Assembly: GCA_028023455.1 (NCBI GenBank)
Contig: JAQFVV010000014.1
Location: 2,421,336-2,485,335, forward strand
DNA from: Epiperipatus broadwayi
Taxonomy: Eukaryota; Onychophora; Udeonychophora; Euonychophora; Peripatidae
Reading direction: 5' to 3'
Length of the DNA: 64,000 nucleotides
Positions 27,061 through 40,603 of this stretch are shown piece by piece. The position numbers and the translations under genes were made by a program. The notes beneath the pieces were generated by a model. It was not told the DNA's origin, ran no database searches, and saw nothing but the letters and a program-made list of their open reading frames with translations. Every line of letters starts with the position of its first letter. Position 1 is the stretch's first letter.

Positions 27061-30000
27061 CTATTTCTACTTTTAAAATCTTGTGGAAGAGCGAACAATC
27101 ATTGCAATGGGGATATATATTATCTTTTTTTTTTATTAGACATCCCTCATCTCAACTCAACTATATCATTTCTAAACAACTTAAAGCTGAAAGTCATTTA
27201 TAGACAAGAATATATTTACTTAAAAGTCTTTATATAATTATTCATTAAAGTAATATTTTTAAATTTATATTTTTTATCCAATAATTGGTTTATCATTATA
27301 TTAGTAATTAAATGTTTTAATAGTTTTAAATTATTTAAAATTTTGAGAATTGTTTTTGTAAGGCATTTCATGAATAGATAGAAACCTTCCAATCCTCCCT
27401 CCCTCTCCCTCTTACAACTTTTAGTGTTGGGATCTTTTAATTGATGTAAAATTTTATTTAAAAGAGTTATAGTATGAATGAAGCTGCAACTGTATAATTT
27501 TGAAAATTTAGTTAGTCTTGATAATGGCTATCCTTCTAGCTTATATTATTGATGATGAAAGCTGCCGCCACGGTCTAGCTAATTAAGATTGTATGTCTAA
27601 TTCAAAGTTATTTATTATTTAAGGCTTACACAAAAGAATTTTATGAGTCACTTTTAAAAAGGAGCATCCTTCCAAAGTGAGATTATTAATGTAATGGGAC
27701 ACACTCATTTGTGATTTAATAAAAAAAAATCCTGACTGAAAGGAAATTTTTCTATCATCTAAGACTTATATCACTGAAATAAATGCTAAACGGAATAAAA
27801 AATGTGAAGAAACTAGAAAAGCTTCTCTAGAAACTTACATACCCACAGATGCATTAGGAAATCTACTTGTGAATTCAAATATATATATATACAATTTTAG
27901 ATATGTTTACTTATAAAATTACGTATGAATTTAAGAAGTTAATCTAAAGACCATTGAACATAGTTTAAATTAAAAACATTATATTAAAAATAATCATTAG
28001 AGAATTCTTTTAAAAGTAAAAAAAGTCAATAGTTTTTTTTTTATATTCATGAAATATTTAAAATGTTTTTTGTTGTTAATATTAAATATTTTATTAATTA
28101 CGACGTAAACTTTAAATTATATATATAGTGTAAATAGCGAGAAAGATCAATTAGGACTTACTTGCCTACATCATTGATAGTAGCAACTACTCATAAATGA
28201 ATATGGCCACTCTTTAACCCCAATAAAAATAAAAAAAACTGAAAGATAAAATTTTTAAAAAAAATTTTTTTCTATGCCTATACAATCCTTTACAATAATT
28301 ACAAGTATATCCACGTATATCACTTGGTGGTCTGAGCGCCTGTTTAATTGAGAACTTGTCTTTTTATTTTTCTATAGCACATCTTTCTGCAAGATTTCAA
28401 TACCTTGTCCAATAGAAGCTCTTAGTTGCGTTCATTCTCAGTTCTATTTTCTCAATGATAGCAATTAACGCTGGATTAGAATGGCAGATATAAATACCAG
28501 AACAAATAATAATGATTAAAAACAGAAATTTGATAATGCGATCAGACCCCCCCCCCACTATCAACAGAATCGTGTTCTCACATTCCAGGTATTTGAAGTT
28601 TTTGCAAGAGGAAATATATATAAGTATTAAACATTTCTGCTTCTAAAGATATTAATACTTCGTCCCAAACAAATCAGCATGTTTTAGGGTCTACTCTAAC
28701 ATAGATGTGGCGATGTCTGTATACTGATAGTCCAAGAAAAAGCAGGAAGTAGTAATAAATGGCTGAATCCTTATATGTCACTTGCTGGGTTTTTTTTTTT
28801 TTTAAATAAAAAGCTTAATTCATTTTTTATAGGATACATATTAATTTGTTAATGTGAAAAATTTTCAAGTTTTTATGATTTATTATATTTATGTTGAAAT
28901 ATTTATATATAATGAAAATTTTCAAGTGATCATAATGTTTTTTGGGTGAATATATTAAACTGAAAGAATATAAAATATAGTTGTACATTTTTTTTTATTT
29001 CTGGGATGCTCAATTGAAAAATTATAAAAATACTGGGATGGGATTTGTGGCATGATGTGATCTAAAATGATTTGAATAGTAGAAATAGAAATAATTAACA
29101 TGTTATGGTAACATAATTTTTCAATGAAGCTCAGAAATTTTTCTGATACTCATTCTTTAGTCAATCCAAGCTATCTAATAATAAGACAAAAATAATCAAA
29201 TATTTCACTTGGTTAGATGATGCTCAAACACTAAAAGTGGCAAATTTCCCAACTCTTATGAAAAATTGGGAATGTTTTGAAAGACTAATCATTTATTCAT
29301 ATAGCTATTTGGTAGTTAATATTTAGTAAAATATTTTCAGTATTATTTGTTATCTGTAGTAGAAAAAAAGAAACAATGGATCATGAATTATAGAAGAATT
29401 TACTGTATATGTGAAATTGTCCTATCTAATTACTTGAAAAGTAAGATCAAAAGTTTCTATTTTGTTTTGGAACATACCTTTTCTGAAGAGACATGATTTT
29501 TATTCAAAGTTGTTCTCACTTGAATGTCTTCAATTGACTATTGCATAATTTCAGTGTTTGATCATAAATGCATAATGTATATAAATTCATATTTAACTGA
29601 ATATTTATATTTGTATAAACATTTGTATCTATAGATGAAATGTTTGCTGTGATTTTCTTACTGAAATAGTCAACTAGAATAAAACAATAAAAAAAAACAT
29701 TATTATTTGCATATTGTCATCTAAACCATAACAAGAAATTGGTGCCAACCGGTCAGGAAAAAAATAGTGTAGTAAGGGTTAGACATAATGAGTTTATTTA
29801 CTATGAAATATTTTTGCAAATCATTAACAGCAGCAAGCCCTTGCAAATGAGTATGGCTGTTGCAATTCTAATGAAGAATAAAATCTTATCTCAGTGTATT
29901 ATTATTATTATTTATTTGTTTTTGTAAATTTTTTGACAATAATAAAAACCAACCTGTAAATTTCAAAGGCTATCCATGAATATATGTTGATTGTGGCTAG

Positions 30001-31875
30001 ATTTTGAAATACAAGAACTCCCATGTGTGAAACTGCTATGATAAGATTAATTTCTCATAATTCTTCGCAAAAATGCATGGATATACTGTATAATTCATAT
30101 CGCCTCACTTTCTCTAAAAGATTCAAATGTGCTTCTCATAGGGATTATCCTACATGTTTTTCTTTATCATTTTCTGCACTTTTTTTGTAATTTATTCCAC
30201 AGCCAGATGAACTTAAAGAAATCTAAATAACTAAAATTTATCTTCTTTATAATTACCATATTCTACTTAAAGAATGCATTATGTTAATAAATCTGTAGTA
30301 TTATCATTAAACAACAAATCATCAGCTTTCAAATTATGTTTGATATCTAACATGAATAAATGTGTATTTTTATAATCATCCTACATCTGGAATATAAAAT
30401 TGGATACTAAATGGAAAAACTGAATTTAATTGAATGTGATTTATTTGGAGAAGTAATGATTTATTGGAGTCTAACTAGCTTTTAATTTCTTCATTATTGT
30501 AAAGTTCTATTATTCTATTCATTTCATATTTTATTAAGCTGCCTTTTACATCTTTCTGCAACAAACTCTGTTGTCTTTTATTTTTAGACATATCTACCTT
30601 GGTTTAGGCATCTTTGAGATAATCTCCATAATATATAGGAGATGTGCTTCCATGTAAATCCTACTGAAGGTCACCATAAAATGTTTTTACGTTTGTTACA
30701 TTCATTCATTTACATGTACCATTGAATGAAGACAGGATTTTTACAATAATAAAATTTATACTATCACATCCAACAATATGAAGACTACATTGAATGATTT
30801 GTTTTAATTGCCACTGTATTTTATTTTAGGGAGCATTCTCAAATGAATTTTTTTATGCTTTTATATTATTTTGATAAATAGTCCAACTCTTATTATTATA
30901 CCATAAAAATTGGTTTAAATAATTATATATCCAATAAGATAGTTGTAGTATTTATATCACTATGATTAAATTTTTTTATCATTTAACTTGTTAAAATTAA
31001 AGGAACCCATTAGAGTTGCATGAACTTCCTATAAACAATTCCAAAAATTATGGTCATAAAAATAAAATGGGATTTAATATATATTTTTGAAAAAATGTAA
31101 TGTCCAGCTTTCATTTTAAATGCCTCATATTTTTCACTTATAGTGATAACACTTTCTTCCTTCATTTCATTATGTAGATATTGTATAATATAAATACACT
31201 TTGGAGAACAATGAACTAATTTCAAACATTGACATCAGTAAAAACAATATATAATATTTTTTTTTATACTGACACTTTTTTACATTTGTCTGGCAACAAA
31301 TTTATGTTTTTAGTACTTCTTGATTTTCTAAATCTACATAGAATCTCTGGTATTCATGAATTGAAACAATTCAGCCAATGGAATTCTTGAAAGTTTTTTA
31401 ATTGTTGTAGGATATAATAAGGCTATTCTGCAATAATTGCTGCAATTTTGTCTATTCTCTTTATTGTTAAAAATTCAAACAATAAAAGAATCCTCAAGAT
31501 TAGATGACACAATTTCATGAGTTCATATATTTGTAAAAAAAATTCCAATATTTTTGAAGTTAAAATGATGTCACTATCATATTTTAAACTTCATTGCAGC
31601 ACCTCACCAATATTTGCAGTCTTCTTATTTTTACAATTACAAGTTGAATTTAAATTTCATCTAAGCTGTATATATTTGTCCAAATCTAAATGGGTAGTTA
31701 AAATAGATATTTGTTTAAAATACTTTTTTCATATATTTTAAATATCATTGTCATTAAATAATAGATTACTATCGATAGAATAAATACAATTATGAAACTG
31801 TTTTCACAAATTTATATGTTGCTTTCAATGAATTACAAAATTTCTTATGTGACCACAATCAATGAATATCTACAC
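27061..31875. other. Long AT-rich stretch, nothing secure
   Basis: Nearly 5 kb without a recognisable gene. It contains a C-rich run at 28548-28557, poly-T runs (e.g. 28791-28803), a pyrimidine-rich strip at about 27390-27412 and slightly GC-richer patches near 28320-28560 and 28670-28790. Minus-strand frames near 30530-30660 and 31010-31225 look weakly coding-like but match nothing I know. Confidence 0.5.
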
Positions 31876-33894
31876 CAAGGGTGGGAATGCATAAGGTTAA
31901 TGAGAGCCACATGCCAGTTTTTTATATACTTTAATTATGATGATGACATATTTTCCATAAGTTTTAAATGATGTATAAAGTATATTCTATTATTATTCTC
32001 TTTCACTTTCTTTGCATAAAGTATATAAGAAAATTTAATTAAGAGAAATAAATAAAATACTAAATAATTATTTCAAAATTTTAATAATAAAAATAAAATA
32101 TAATAATAAAAATTTATTAATAAAAAGTATAACATTTAACAGAGACATTTGTTCAGATTTTTAAAATTTGATTTATTAAAGCTGTTTGCAGCAATTCTGT
32201 GAAATGTTGATTGGTCAACTATGAATGATAATTCGACTTCAGAACTTCATTCACAGCAGTATATTGTACAAAAATTGAAATTAGATGGTCAGCAACTTTC
32301 TTTAGGTATGAATATTTTGATTCTGGCATGAGTTTCCAAAATTTAAAAGGAGGACAAGATTTATAATGCATTTGCAGTGCCTGATCTTATTTCATCTCTA
32401 ATAACTTCAATTTTCCAGCCACTTTTCCTACAAGTATTATTTCAGAAATTGGTTTACAAAATATGCAAATGTAGGTTTAAAACTTTTCAAATCTTTAAAT
32501 TTACATTTGAAATCTGCTTGCAATCCTCCCACTTTTTCTTTATAGTTGTCTAATTTTTCTTCTTTGATATTAATTATATATTTGCTCTTATTCATGGAAA
32601 ATGATTAAATGTTCTGGATGTAAAATCATGCACAAAAAGCCAAAGTTTAGCTTCAAACTAAATACAGTAGTGGCAAATCACTAATCATTTTTTCCTTCAT
32701 TTGTAAAGCCATATTAAGTATTTTCAAATATTCCATTATATCTGTAAGGAACATTAAGTCAGAATACTATGTTTTATTTTTTAATTCTGGGTATTTTTTT
32801 AAAAAAAATATTATGATAGAATCCACAAAACAGCTCTAAACATTGTAAGTTGATAGCCATCTTATAAGAGACAATAAGTACAGATCACTGGGCATTTCAT
32901 CTGTTTTGTCATTTAACTTGTTTAAAAAGTTTTTAAATTGACTGCGTGTTTTGGCTTTTGTTTTAATTAAATTCACAATCTGAAAAACAATCTTCCACAC
33001 ATTTTCATATTTTAAGAACATAGTAAAAATTATGTAAACATGGAATTTTATGATCGTTGTTTAAATGACCAATAAAACCTAAGTTTTTCCCTATCATTGT
33101 AAAGGCTGCATCAGTCATAACACTTACAAATTTATCTCTTCATTCCCTCATCAAGCACATTTTTGAAAGTGATACTGTGAGTTGTTCATAAAATATAGTA
33201 GGTCTAATATTTTTTACTTCACGTTTACATCTGCAGATACATAGCAGACAAAAATGGCCAATTTTGAAATATCCTGGAATGTCTGTAGATTTGTCAAGAG
33301 CTAAACTAAAGACTGTACAACTTTTCAAATCACACATCAAACTATTTTCAACATTTTAATAATTTCATTAATACAATGCTCATTTGTAGGGCATGACATA
33401 GAAACTTATGCAATCAATTTATGCAGTTTTATATTATCTGGATCCAAAACTTCAAATACCTCTTCCAATTTTTTTTAAAATAATTTTTTCTTTTCCATAT
33501 GGATGTTAGGCACAAGCAATATTTCAAGCTATCAAAAAACTAGCTTCATTGGCTCTGTTATCTTCACAACTAAAATAAGACAAGAGTCCTTATTGCCTAT
33601 GAAGACCTGATTGAAATGTCTTAAGTTTCTCTGTTTACAATTTTGAGTTGTGTAGATATTGAATTGAAAAGTGGATAAGACTTATTTTGTAATGTTGGTA
33701 TAAATGGTTTATTTTGTAGTTTGCAATTGTAACTTTACAAATAAGACACAATGATTTCCATTATTATCAATAAGAGCAACTTTTTCTATCCATTCATTCT
33801 GAAAGCTTCTATTTTCTTGTTCATATTTTTGTTTTTTGATATTTTCTGAGGTTATATTAACAAAAAATGTAAGTAAATTTATTTTCAAAATCAT
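31876..33894 (-). mobile_element. hAT-superfamily DNA transposon relic (BED/GTF2IRD2-like), minus strand
   Basis: Minus-strand blocks in order: KKQKYEQENRSFQNEWIEKV (about 33830-33770), matching the N-terminal motif of GTF2IRD2/ZBED5/SCAND3-like transposases; VFSLALDKSTDI (about 33310), the ALDESTDI block; PSDLYLLSLIRWLSTYNVL (about 32890-32836), the H-x-x-VRWLSRG block; and a C-terminal hAT dimerisation-like segment LTNQHFTELLQTAL (about 32215-32175). A terminus CAAGGGTGGGAATGC (31876) resembles hAT ends (CAGGGGTGGG). The matching right terminus was not found. Stops and frameshifts are frequent. Confidence 0.8.
32165..33894 (-). pseudogene. hAT-like transposase pseudogene
   Basis: The broken transposase of the element above. 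Related proteins cut and paste DNA through an RNase H-like DDE core interrupted by an insertion domain, with a C-terminal hAT domain that mediates dimerisation. Here at least four separate frames are needed to follow it and no full domain is intact. Host-domesticated members of this group exist, but the many stops argue against domestication of this copy. Confidence 0.78.
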
Positions 33895-34385
33895 AAATCA
33901 AACAAAATTAAAAAAAATAATTAATTAATTAAATTTAAAATGTCTAAATATTAGGTCTTGTTTTAAAAGATTCGTAAATGGTGCAACAAATTGTCAAAGA
34001 AACAGGGCTTTTTAAGATAAAATAAAAATAAAAACAATTTAGAATAATTGGACTATATTTATTTTTGGTTGATATTTCCCTGATAATTTTTAAACAGCTG
34101 TTTTATTATTATTTATCATCAAAAATAGAAATAACATAATCAAAGTCAAGGGAATGCTTTCCAGTTTTATTTCCAAGAGTTTTTTTAATATAATTGTTTT
34201 TAAAAAAATGTGAAACTCTAAGTGCACCTATTATAAACAAAAGAATTTGTTTAACCTGTGCAGATGCTTTTTTTATCAAGAAATTTTATTGTGAGCTCAA
34301 AGAATTACATTATAGTAGTAACAGAGTTATGTTGTTAACAGAAACTATAAAAAAAGGGTTACATAACCCAATATCTATGGTCTGA
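33895..34385. other. AT-rich spacer
   Basis: Possible 5' flank of the hAT relic. No matching right inverted terminus was found near the CAGGGC at about 34003. Otherwise featureless. Confidence 0.5.
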
Positions 34386-34407
34386 GGGTGAAAAATCAAC
34401 TGTTCAA

Positions 34408-34780
34408 TCATAATTTGTCCATTACTACAAGGCACCATGTAGCATTGTAGATGTATGTTGGGGCTAATTTTTCATCTCTGTTTCTCATGGCCTGAAGTTT
34501 TGCCAGGGGTAATTTCTTACAGACAAGCAAGGTATGGCCATAAATAAGAGTGCAGCTAGTTGACCAATAGGCAAACAGCTGAAAGGTTATGATTCTTATG
34601 GATGGAAAGATCCCATTAGATATCAGTCCGATGAGGAGAGGAATGTAGTTTTGTATATGGATGTGATAAAGTCTTTGTCCCATTGGAGTGAGATACAATG
34701 GCTCAGAATATGTATCATTGTGTCATCATCTCATTTACCCAAAGGGCAGACTGAGTCCAAGTGCAAGAACCCTTTACAAT
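34408..34780 (-). pseudogene. LINE A C-terminal segment
   Basis: Frames between 34408 and 34780 on the minus strand carry a cysteine-histidine motif (VCPLG...DDDTMIHILSHC), the equivalent of the C-x2-C-x8-H-x4-C seen in copies B and C, followed by about 90 codons with L, I and Y richness. This is the usual LINE tail after the RT domain. Confidence 0.6.
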
Positions 34781-35599
34781 AGACCAGAAAATGACAAGCG
34801 GGCAGAGCATTCAGGTTTATTTTAATCAAAAAATCTAAAAAAATTTGACTCTAGATGCTACTGTTTAAACTCTTTAATGATTGAATGATTGGGAAGGGTT
34901 AGCAGTGATGGGATTGGGGGGGGGTCTTCTTTAATTAGATGGTATGCATTCCAGTACTTAATTTTCTGTGAGTTAACCTGATTAGGTAGAGGATAAATTT
35001 TGCAATATTTGGCAATAAGGATGATAACCAATCCTTCATGGGAGGAGGAGGGGTGTCAGTAGGACAGATAGAAATGAATTGTGATGCTTCCGGGAAACAG
35101 TGAGTTAGGTTAAGGATGGTGTTATATGTACACTGGAAACAAAAGATAATAACAGAGTGCAACGATAGCCCATTGAATTTTGTGTGCCTATGGAGGCCCC
35201 TCAGGCTGATGACCATGGTCTAGCCCTTTCATATAAGTCTTGCACATAGTGAATTTATTTTTCTGAAGAATCTTTTGGGAAAAGTTAATGATTGGCATGA
35301 AATAATAAATCTTTGGGAAGACCAGGATATTGAGCAGTGAAGTTTTTGCGTATAGTAACAAATAAACTTTGGATAACAAATCGATGGTTTTTGTATTGAG
35401 AGAAGGGAGTTCTGTGTAGTTCTTCTCATTGCAAGGGATGAGTTATAGATTGGGAAACCCAGAAATTTTTGGGGCATGGCAGTAATAGGAGAGAGGGCAG
35501 TGTTCCCAGAGGATATCTTCCATGCTGAGGATTTATTTAAACTATAGTCAGTCACGACTCATAAAAAAAGCATGGAGCATTTTGGCAAGCTTTGGAATT

Positions 35600-36112
35600 A
35601 GCTTTTGTGATGGGAGAAAAACAGCCAGGTCATCCATGTACACTATGTGAGGGATTGAACTATTGAGGGAGTATGAATATCCTAGGGAGGTTTTGTTCAA
35701 GTCTAATTGATAGAGAATTAATGTAGATTATAAATAGTAGGGCACTCAGAGGAGAGCCTTGTGGAATAGAATTTGTTGGGATAAAAGATTGTGAGATTCT
35801 TCCATTCAAGGAGATGGAAATGTCTCCATTGTTGATGAAATTTGCTATAATATTGATTATTCCAGTTGGGATATCATATTTGGCAAGAAGATTGATGAGG
35901 CAATGTGTTCTGACAGAGTCGAAGGTACCGGCAAGCTCCAGCTGGATGACTACTGGTTTAGATTTCTTTGTGATTCTGGTGTAATTGAATATCATCTTGA
36001 ATAATGCTATTGCATCAGTGGTTGAAGAACCCTTCTTGGGAAACTGGTACTGGGATACACTTGGAACGACCTTATCCTTATCCTTGATTATCGATTCAAT
36101 CACCTTGATCAT
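35600..36112 (-). pseudogene. LINE A reverse transcriptase core
   Basis: An open stretch of 150 codons holds IESIIKD, QYQFPKKGSSTTDAIALFKM, then VIQLELAGTFDSV (residues 55-67; the D-x-x-x-AFD block with the first Asp replaced by E) and SIPQGSPLSALLFIIYINSL (residues 115-134; the PQGSxLSPLLF block). A frameshift follows, after which VYMDDLAVF (YMDDL at 35626-35640) supplies the intact catalytic motif. The thumb and C-terminal parts continue to 35188 in several frames (GFPIYNSSL, CYYTQKLH). Clade: jockey/I-like group by general pattern; not assigned further. Confidence 0.82.
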
Positions 36113-37127
36113 TAACAGTGTTATATAGAAAGTGGCCTAAGATTCTCAAGGAGGGATGGTAATGTCTCCTTTTTGAGAAAAGGCACCATCCCTATAGGGT
36201 ACAGGCTACCAATGTCAAGGGGTTTGGTGGATAAGAGATCAACCATTTTATGTATGATTGGAACTGAAAATTTTTTGAGATGAAGTAGGATAAATCATGG
36301 GATGGCATGGAAATCTGGATGGGTTTTTTCTGGCATAGAGGATAGTTTAGTCCTAATATCTTTTTCATTTATACTGTGTTTTATAGCTATGGATTCCTTG
36401 AGGTTAGGCTGATTTGACATATGAGGATATTTGGTTAATTTGACTTTGAAAAAATTTAAGAATTTGTATGATCATGCTGTTACCAGCATAGAAATTATTC
36501 TCAATTATGATGGAGGAGGAAGTATTTAATTTATCCTTGTGGTCTAGATCCCACCTAATGTAGTCCCTAGACTAGTTATGGGACTGGCTTCGGTGTTGGG
36601 ATGTAGTCAGCAATGGCTTGTTGATTCATTTTGTATTGTTGCTTAAGCTTAAGAATTAACTCTATTGAAGCAGAGACTGCAGGTATCTGTTTCAAGGTAT
36701 TTAGGTATCTGTTTCAAGGTATTTCTGATTAAATCCATCTTGTGAAGAAGGGAAGTGGAGTCTTATTCTTGGCTGTGTAAAAAAGGAAATTATTGTACAC
36801 AAAATATTGATGAATGTGTACAATGCCTCTGCAGGAGATAGGGTGAGGATGTTAATTTTTTTAAAATATATGTAACATACCGATAAGATTGTTTTTGTGG
36901 CAGTGGTCTTGAGTAGGATGCAGGTGGATGACTTCAAGAACTCTTATGGCTGTGGAAACTGGTCATTTGATAAAGTGATCTCTAGTGCCAGGTGGTCTGA
37001 GAAAGGAATAGGTTGGACGGAAGGATCAATGATGAAATGTAGGTCTGTGGAGTAGTAAACCAGATCTATGAGTGTCACATATTGCTTATTGTATTAGGAG
37101 AAGGCTTCAGTGGGAAAGAAGCCCTCT

Positions 37128-37649
37128 TCACACATAAGTGGGGTGTTTATGAGATAAATGTACCTGGAACTGAAGTGTTCTGTAAGTTGTATTAAAATAT
37201 CCAAACATTAATGTAGGATAGGGGTTAGATCTGAGTGATACATATATTTGTTGGATTAATGAATGAATTAACGATAACTCTCTCTTGAAGTAAATAAAGA
37301 TTATGTTCAACTTAAAGGACCAGTGAGATAATGTAGCGATTAAGAGATATTGATTGATGAAGTTTATTTTATATGATTTGAATGGTGAATATTTAGGAAT
37401 TAGGATGGCAACACCTGCAGAGAGGTGGGCCAAAGTCATGTGATGAAAGGACCCTAGATTGGCAAGTTTAATTAGTAATTGTGGATTTGAGAGTGAGTGC
37501 TGTGTGCATGTTTTTAGAAAGCTTGTACTAACTCTGTGGAAAAAATACACATCTTGTTTAAACACGTTTAAATTGCTTAATAAAACAGTTTTTTGAAAAC
37601 ATGAAATAGGACATTTAGCTGATAGGAAAACTATCACTGAAATACACAA
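37128..37649 (-). pseudogene. LINE A AP-endonuclease domain
   Basis: A 173-codon open stretch aligned by eye to LINE endonucleases. VLLSNLNVFKQDVYFFHRVS corresponds to the xNIxxxxxKxDIxxLQET block, with the catalytic Glu position changed. SAGVAILIPKYSPF corresponds to the GGVAILI block, and TLMFGYFNT (about 37208-37182) to the LGDFN motif, with D replaced by Y. The enzyme nicks target DNA to prime reverse transcription. The lost acidic residues mean this copy is dead. Confidence 0.72.
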
Positions 37650-37660
37650 TCACAAAATTG

Positions 37661-37985
37661 CACAAAATTATAAATATATGTATGGCCACTACCTCAAAAT
37701 ATTGTTTCACCATTTAAGACATTTCAAATCATAATTCGCTTTTTGGATCCAATTAAAAATCTGCAATCAAAAAATTACCGCATAAAAAATGAAATCTTTA
37801 TGAAGGTCCAAAAAAAATTATTTTTTTAGATCCAGTCATAAAGGTAGATGGATTTGATCTTTTTAAATGCAACTAAGGTCTCATTGACAGATTCATAAAT
37901 ACCTATGATCATTGTGATTATCTTGTTCATAAATAAAATTTACCAGCCACAGATCTATGTAAATATGGACAAAATACTATCTATT
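37661..37985. other. AT-rich DNA, nothing recognised
   Basis: Upstream flank of LINE copy A. No ORF1 remains are visible. Confidence 0.5.
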
Positions 37986-38095
37986 AATTATTTCAATAAA
38001 ACCTTTAGTGAATCTATCTCCTCTTAGATTTTTTACTATGAATTATTTCGATAAAACCTTTCGTGAATCTATCTCCTCTTAGATTTTTTACAGGT
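37986..38095. repeat. Tandem duplication, 55-bp unit
   Basis: Two head-to-tail 55-bp copies (from AATTATTTC at 37986 and 38041) differ by only a few substitutions (CAATAAAACC/CGATAAAACC, TTAGTG/TTCGTG). Noncoding and recent by its low divergence. Confidence 0.92.
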
Positions 38096-40603
38096 TTCTT
38101 TATGACATTTTGTTAAAAGTTAATCTGTCTAAAAGAGAAATCACATATATACTTTCAAATTTTGTTTCATTTAATCTTTTAAAGACTATATTTAAGAGAA
38201 AAAAATTATTTTTGATTAAAGATTACATTGTGAATGGTTTTCTTGTAGGGATAGATGGCTAAGCCAACATAATATGGTTGTTGGCTCATGTAAGAAATGT
38301 GTTTAGTTTGGGCCTAAAATTATAAATCAATGTTATTTGTTCCTCAATTTAATTTTGTTGGTGGTTAATAAACTAGTTGAAATAGTTTATATTGGTTTAA
38401 ATTTAGGGAGATTAAAGGAGTTCCAGGTTGTAAAGGTCATTGCCAATAATTATTTATTTATTTTAATTGGATAGCCTATACTTGTTTTTTTTTTTTTTAG
38501 TGTACATTGATGTCTATATTTGGTTCATTGCTATTTTTGAATATTAGGGATAGATATTTTGTTTAATTGTTATGTATCTGTATTAAAATTGTTGGGATAT
38601 TGAATGTTAATTCAGTTCTGACTAAAGTTTATATTATATTTATATGTGTAAAAAAAGTCAGAATAAGATTTCTAATTTTTTTTAAAATAAACATTGAAAT
38701 TGTTAAATGTAAGAAAATTTCTTTTTGTGGAAGGGAGTTTAATGAAATAGTATATGCCTTTGGAATTTATTTCATTGTTATATGAGTTAGGAAAATATAT
38801 AGAATTTTTTTTTATTAATTTAGAAGTATGACATCATTAATATTTTAAAATATGAAATTGTTATGTTATTATTTCAATGCATTATATACTCTTTTTATAA
38901 TTAAAAATTATTTTATTAAATGATGGTTTGAAAATATGATTCAATTGTTTGATTTAAAAGTGTTGATTTTAAAGAATTGACAATTATTTGTTTCAAGTAG
39001 ATTGAGGCATTGTTCTATTATCAAGTGGCTATAAGTGATTTTTTGTGAAGAAAATTATTTTGATCACATGAACAGGATTGCCAGCTTTTGAAAAAGAAAA
39101 CATTGACTTTAAAGTTTCAAAATGTAGTTTTAAATAAATGCTTTTTATCCCAAGAATTTGGGAACCAAGACTCACATGGATAATAATATACTTTTTCATG
39201 TTTTTATCTATCATAAATAGAATTACTTAATAATCATTGATTGTTGCAAAAATCATGATTTTTTTCTACATCTTTGTTTAGGCCTATCTTCTATATTTCA
39301 AATGAAACTCATTATGAAAGAAAGATTATCTGCTATATCTTAACTTTGGATAACATGAAAATTTTCTTTTGGTAGACAAGTTAAAATTACAAAACAACTT
39401 ATAAATCTTTATTAAATATTTTTATTTATTTATAATAAATTGTTTTTACATATTTAATATTATGCTGATATCATTTATTTAAAATTGTCAATTCTTAAAT
39501 ATTATATCCATCACTATATATGTAATTGTCAAAGCTATATGCAAGTAATATTTTCAAAATATTTTAAATATAATGTTTAAAAATAATACAGATGTAATAA
39601 ATAATAGTTTATTTTATGTTATAGATATCATATTTCAATACAGATTATGAAATATATAATCTGTATTACTTATGATATTTATAATTTTAAATAATAATTG
39701 TTTAAATGATATATATATATAATAGTAACAAGTCAGATGTCACATGACATATATAGAAAATTATACGCTCTTAATTTTATTTATATATATATATAGGATT
39801 TGACTGATGCTGTATGTATTGGCAACTGAGATATTTGATATGTTTAATTTGATAATTGTTGGTTAGTTCCAGTTATAAATTTCCTATGGCTTCATTTTAT
39901 AATGGCTTCATTTTTGTAGTGAATACTTTCTTAAACATGGGTAATGTTTTTATCTTTATAAATAATATGACTATAATGATGAATTAATATTTAAATATTT
40001 TATATAAAGTTTTGAGAGTAGTTGTTGTTTCTATGTAATTACATATAAAATTCTAGTAGAGAGTTAAGCTTATATCTAACAGGAATTTCACTCATTGCAT
40101 AGTTTTATAGCCCTCAGTGTATATGTTACTGTATTATTAGGTATTGAAATTAAGGATAGCTTGGGTTTTTTTTTGTGGGGGGGGGGCAATAATTTCAGAT
40201 TATTGATCATATATGCATTTGTTGATTTTGATGTATTAATTTAGATATTACAATAACATTATTATTTTAATAAATTATTGTATTCTTTTATTACTAAGTT
40301 TACTCAAATTATAAAATATTGATATGCCAAATTAATAGGTATCCATTTGTAGCTTTTCCTGAGTAAACTTGTCTTTTTTATTTCAAGATTTATTATTAAT
40401 TAGAAGAGTTTCATTTTATAATTTATAGCTTCCCAACATTTTTTTGTGTGTAACTTTGCTAGTAAACTTTTTTTTTGTATTTTCTTATATCAATTGTTAA
40501 TATTTAATTACAATTTGATTAGGAAAGAAGTCTAGATTTGTTATCTAGTGACACTTTCTAGTAAAGATGTATGGAACATATTTATCCATTGCAATATATA
40601 TAT
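38096..40603. other. AT-rich DNA with one short perfect hairpin
   Basis: No gene seen. A 12-bp perfect inverted repeat (AATACAGATTAT, 39637-39648) with a 7-base loop pairs with 39656-39667. A G10 run lies at about 40177-40187. Open frames here are not protein-like. Confidence 0.55.

Larger units (their letters stand above)
34386..37660 (-). mobile_element. LINE copy A (APE-type non-LTR retrotransposon), 5'-truncated
   Basis: About 3.3 kb, minus strand, same family as copy B at 49.1-54.5 kb (both carry a (Y)IYxxKINIL block and the same RT blocks). From the 5' end: APE endonuclease, linker, reverse transcriptase and a C-terminal zinc-finger-like segment (LDSVCPLG...DDDTMIHILSHC, about 34760-34700). 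No ORF1 with a CCHC knuckle precedes it, so it is 5'-truncated, as is usual for LINEs. The composition is clearly GC-richer than the flanks. No poly-A tail is obvious at the left edge. A 23-bp tandem repeat (GGTATCTGTTTCAAGGTATT, 36683-36726) lies inside. Confidence 0.85.
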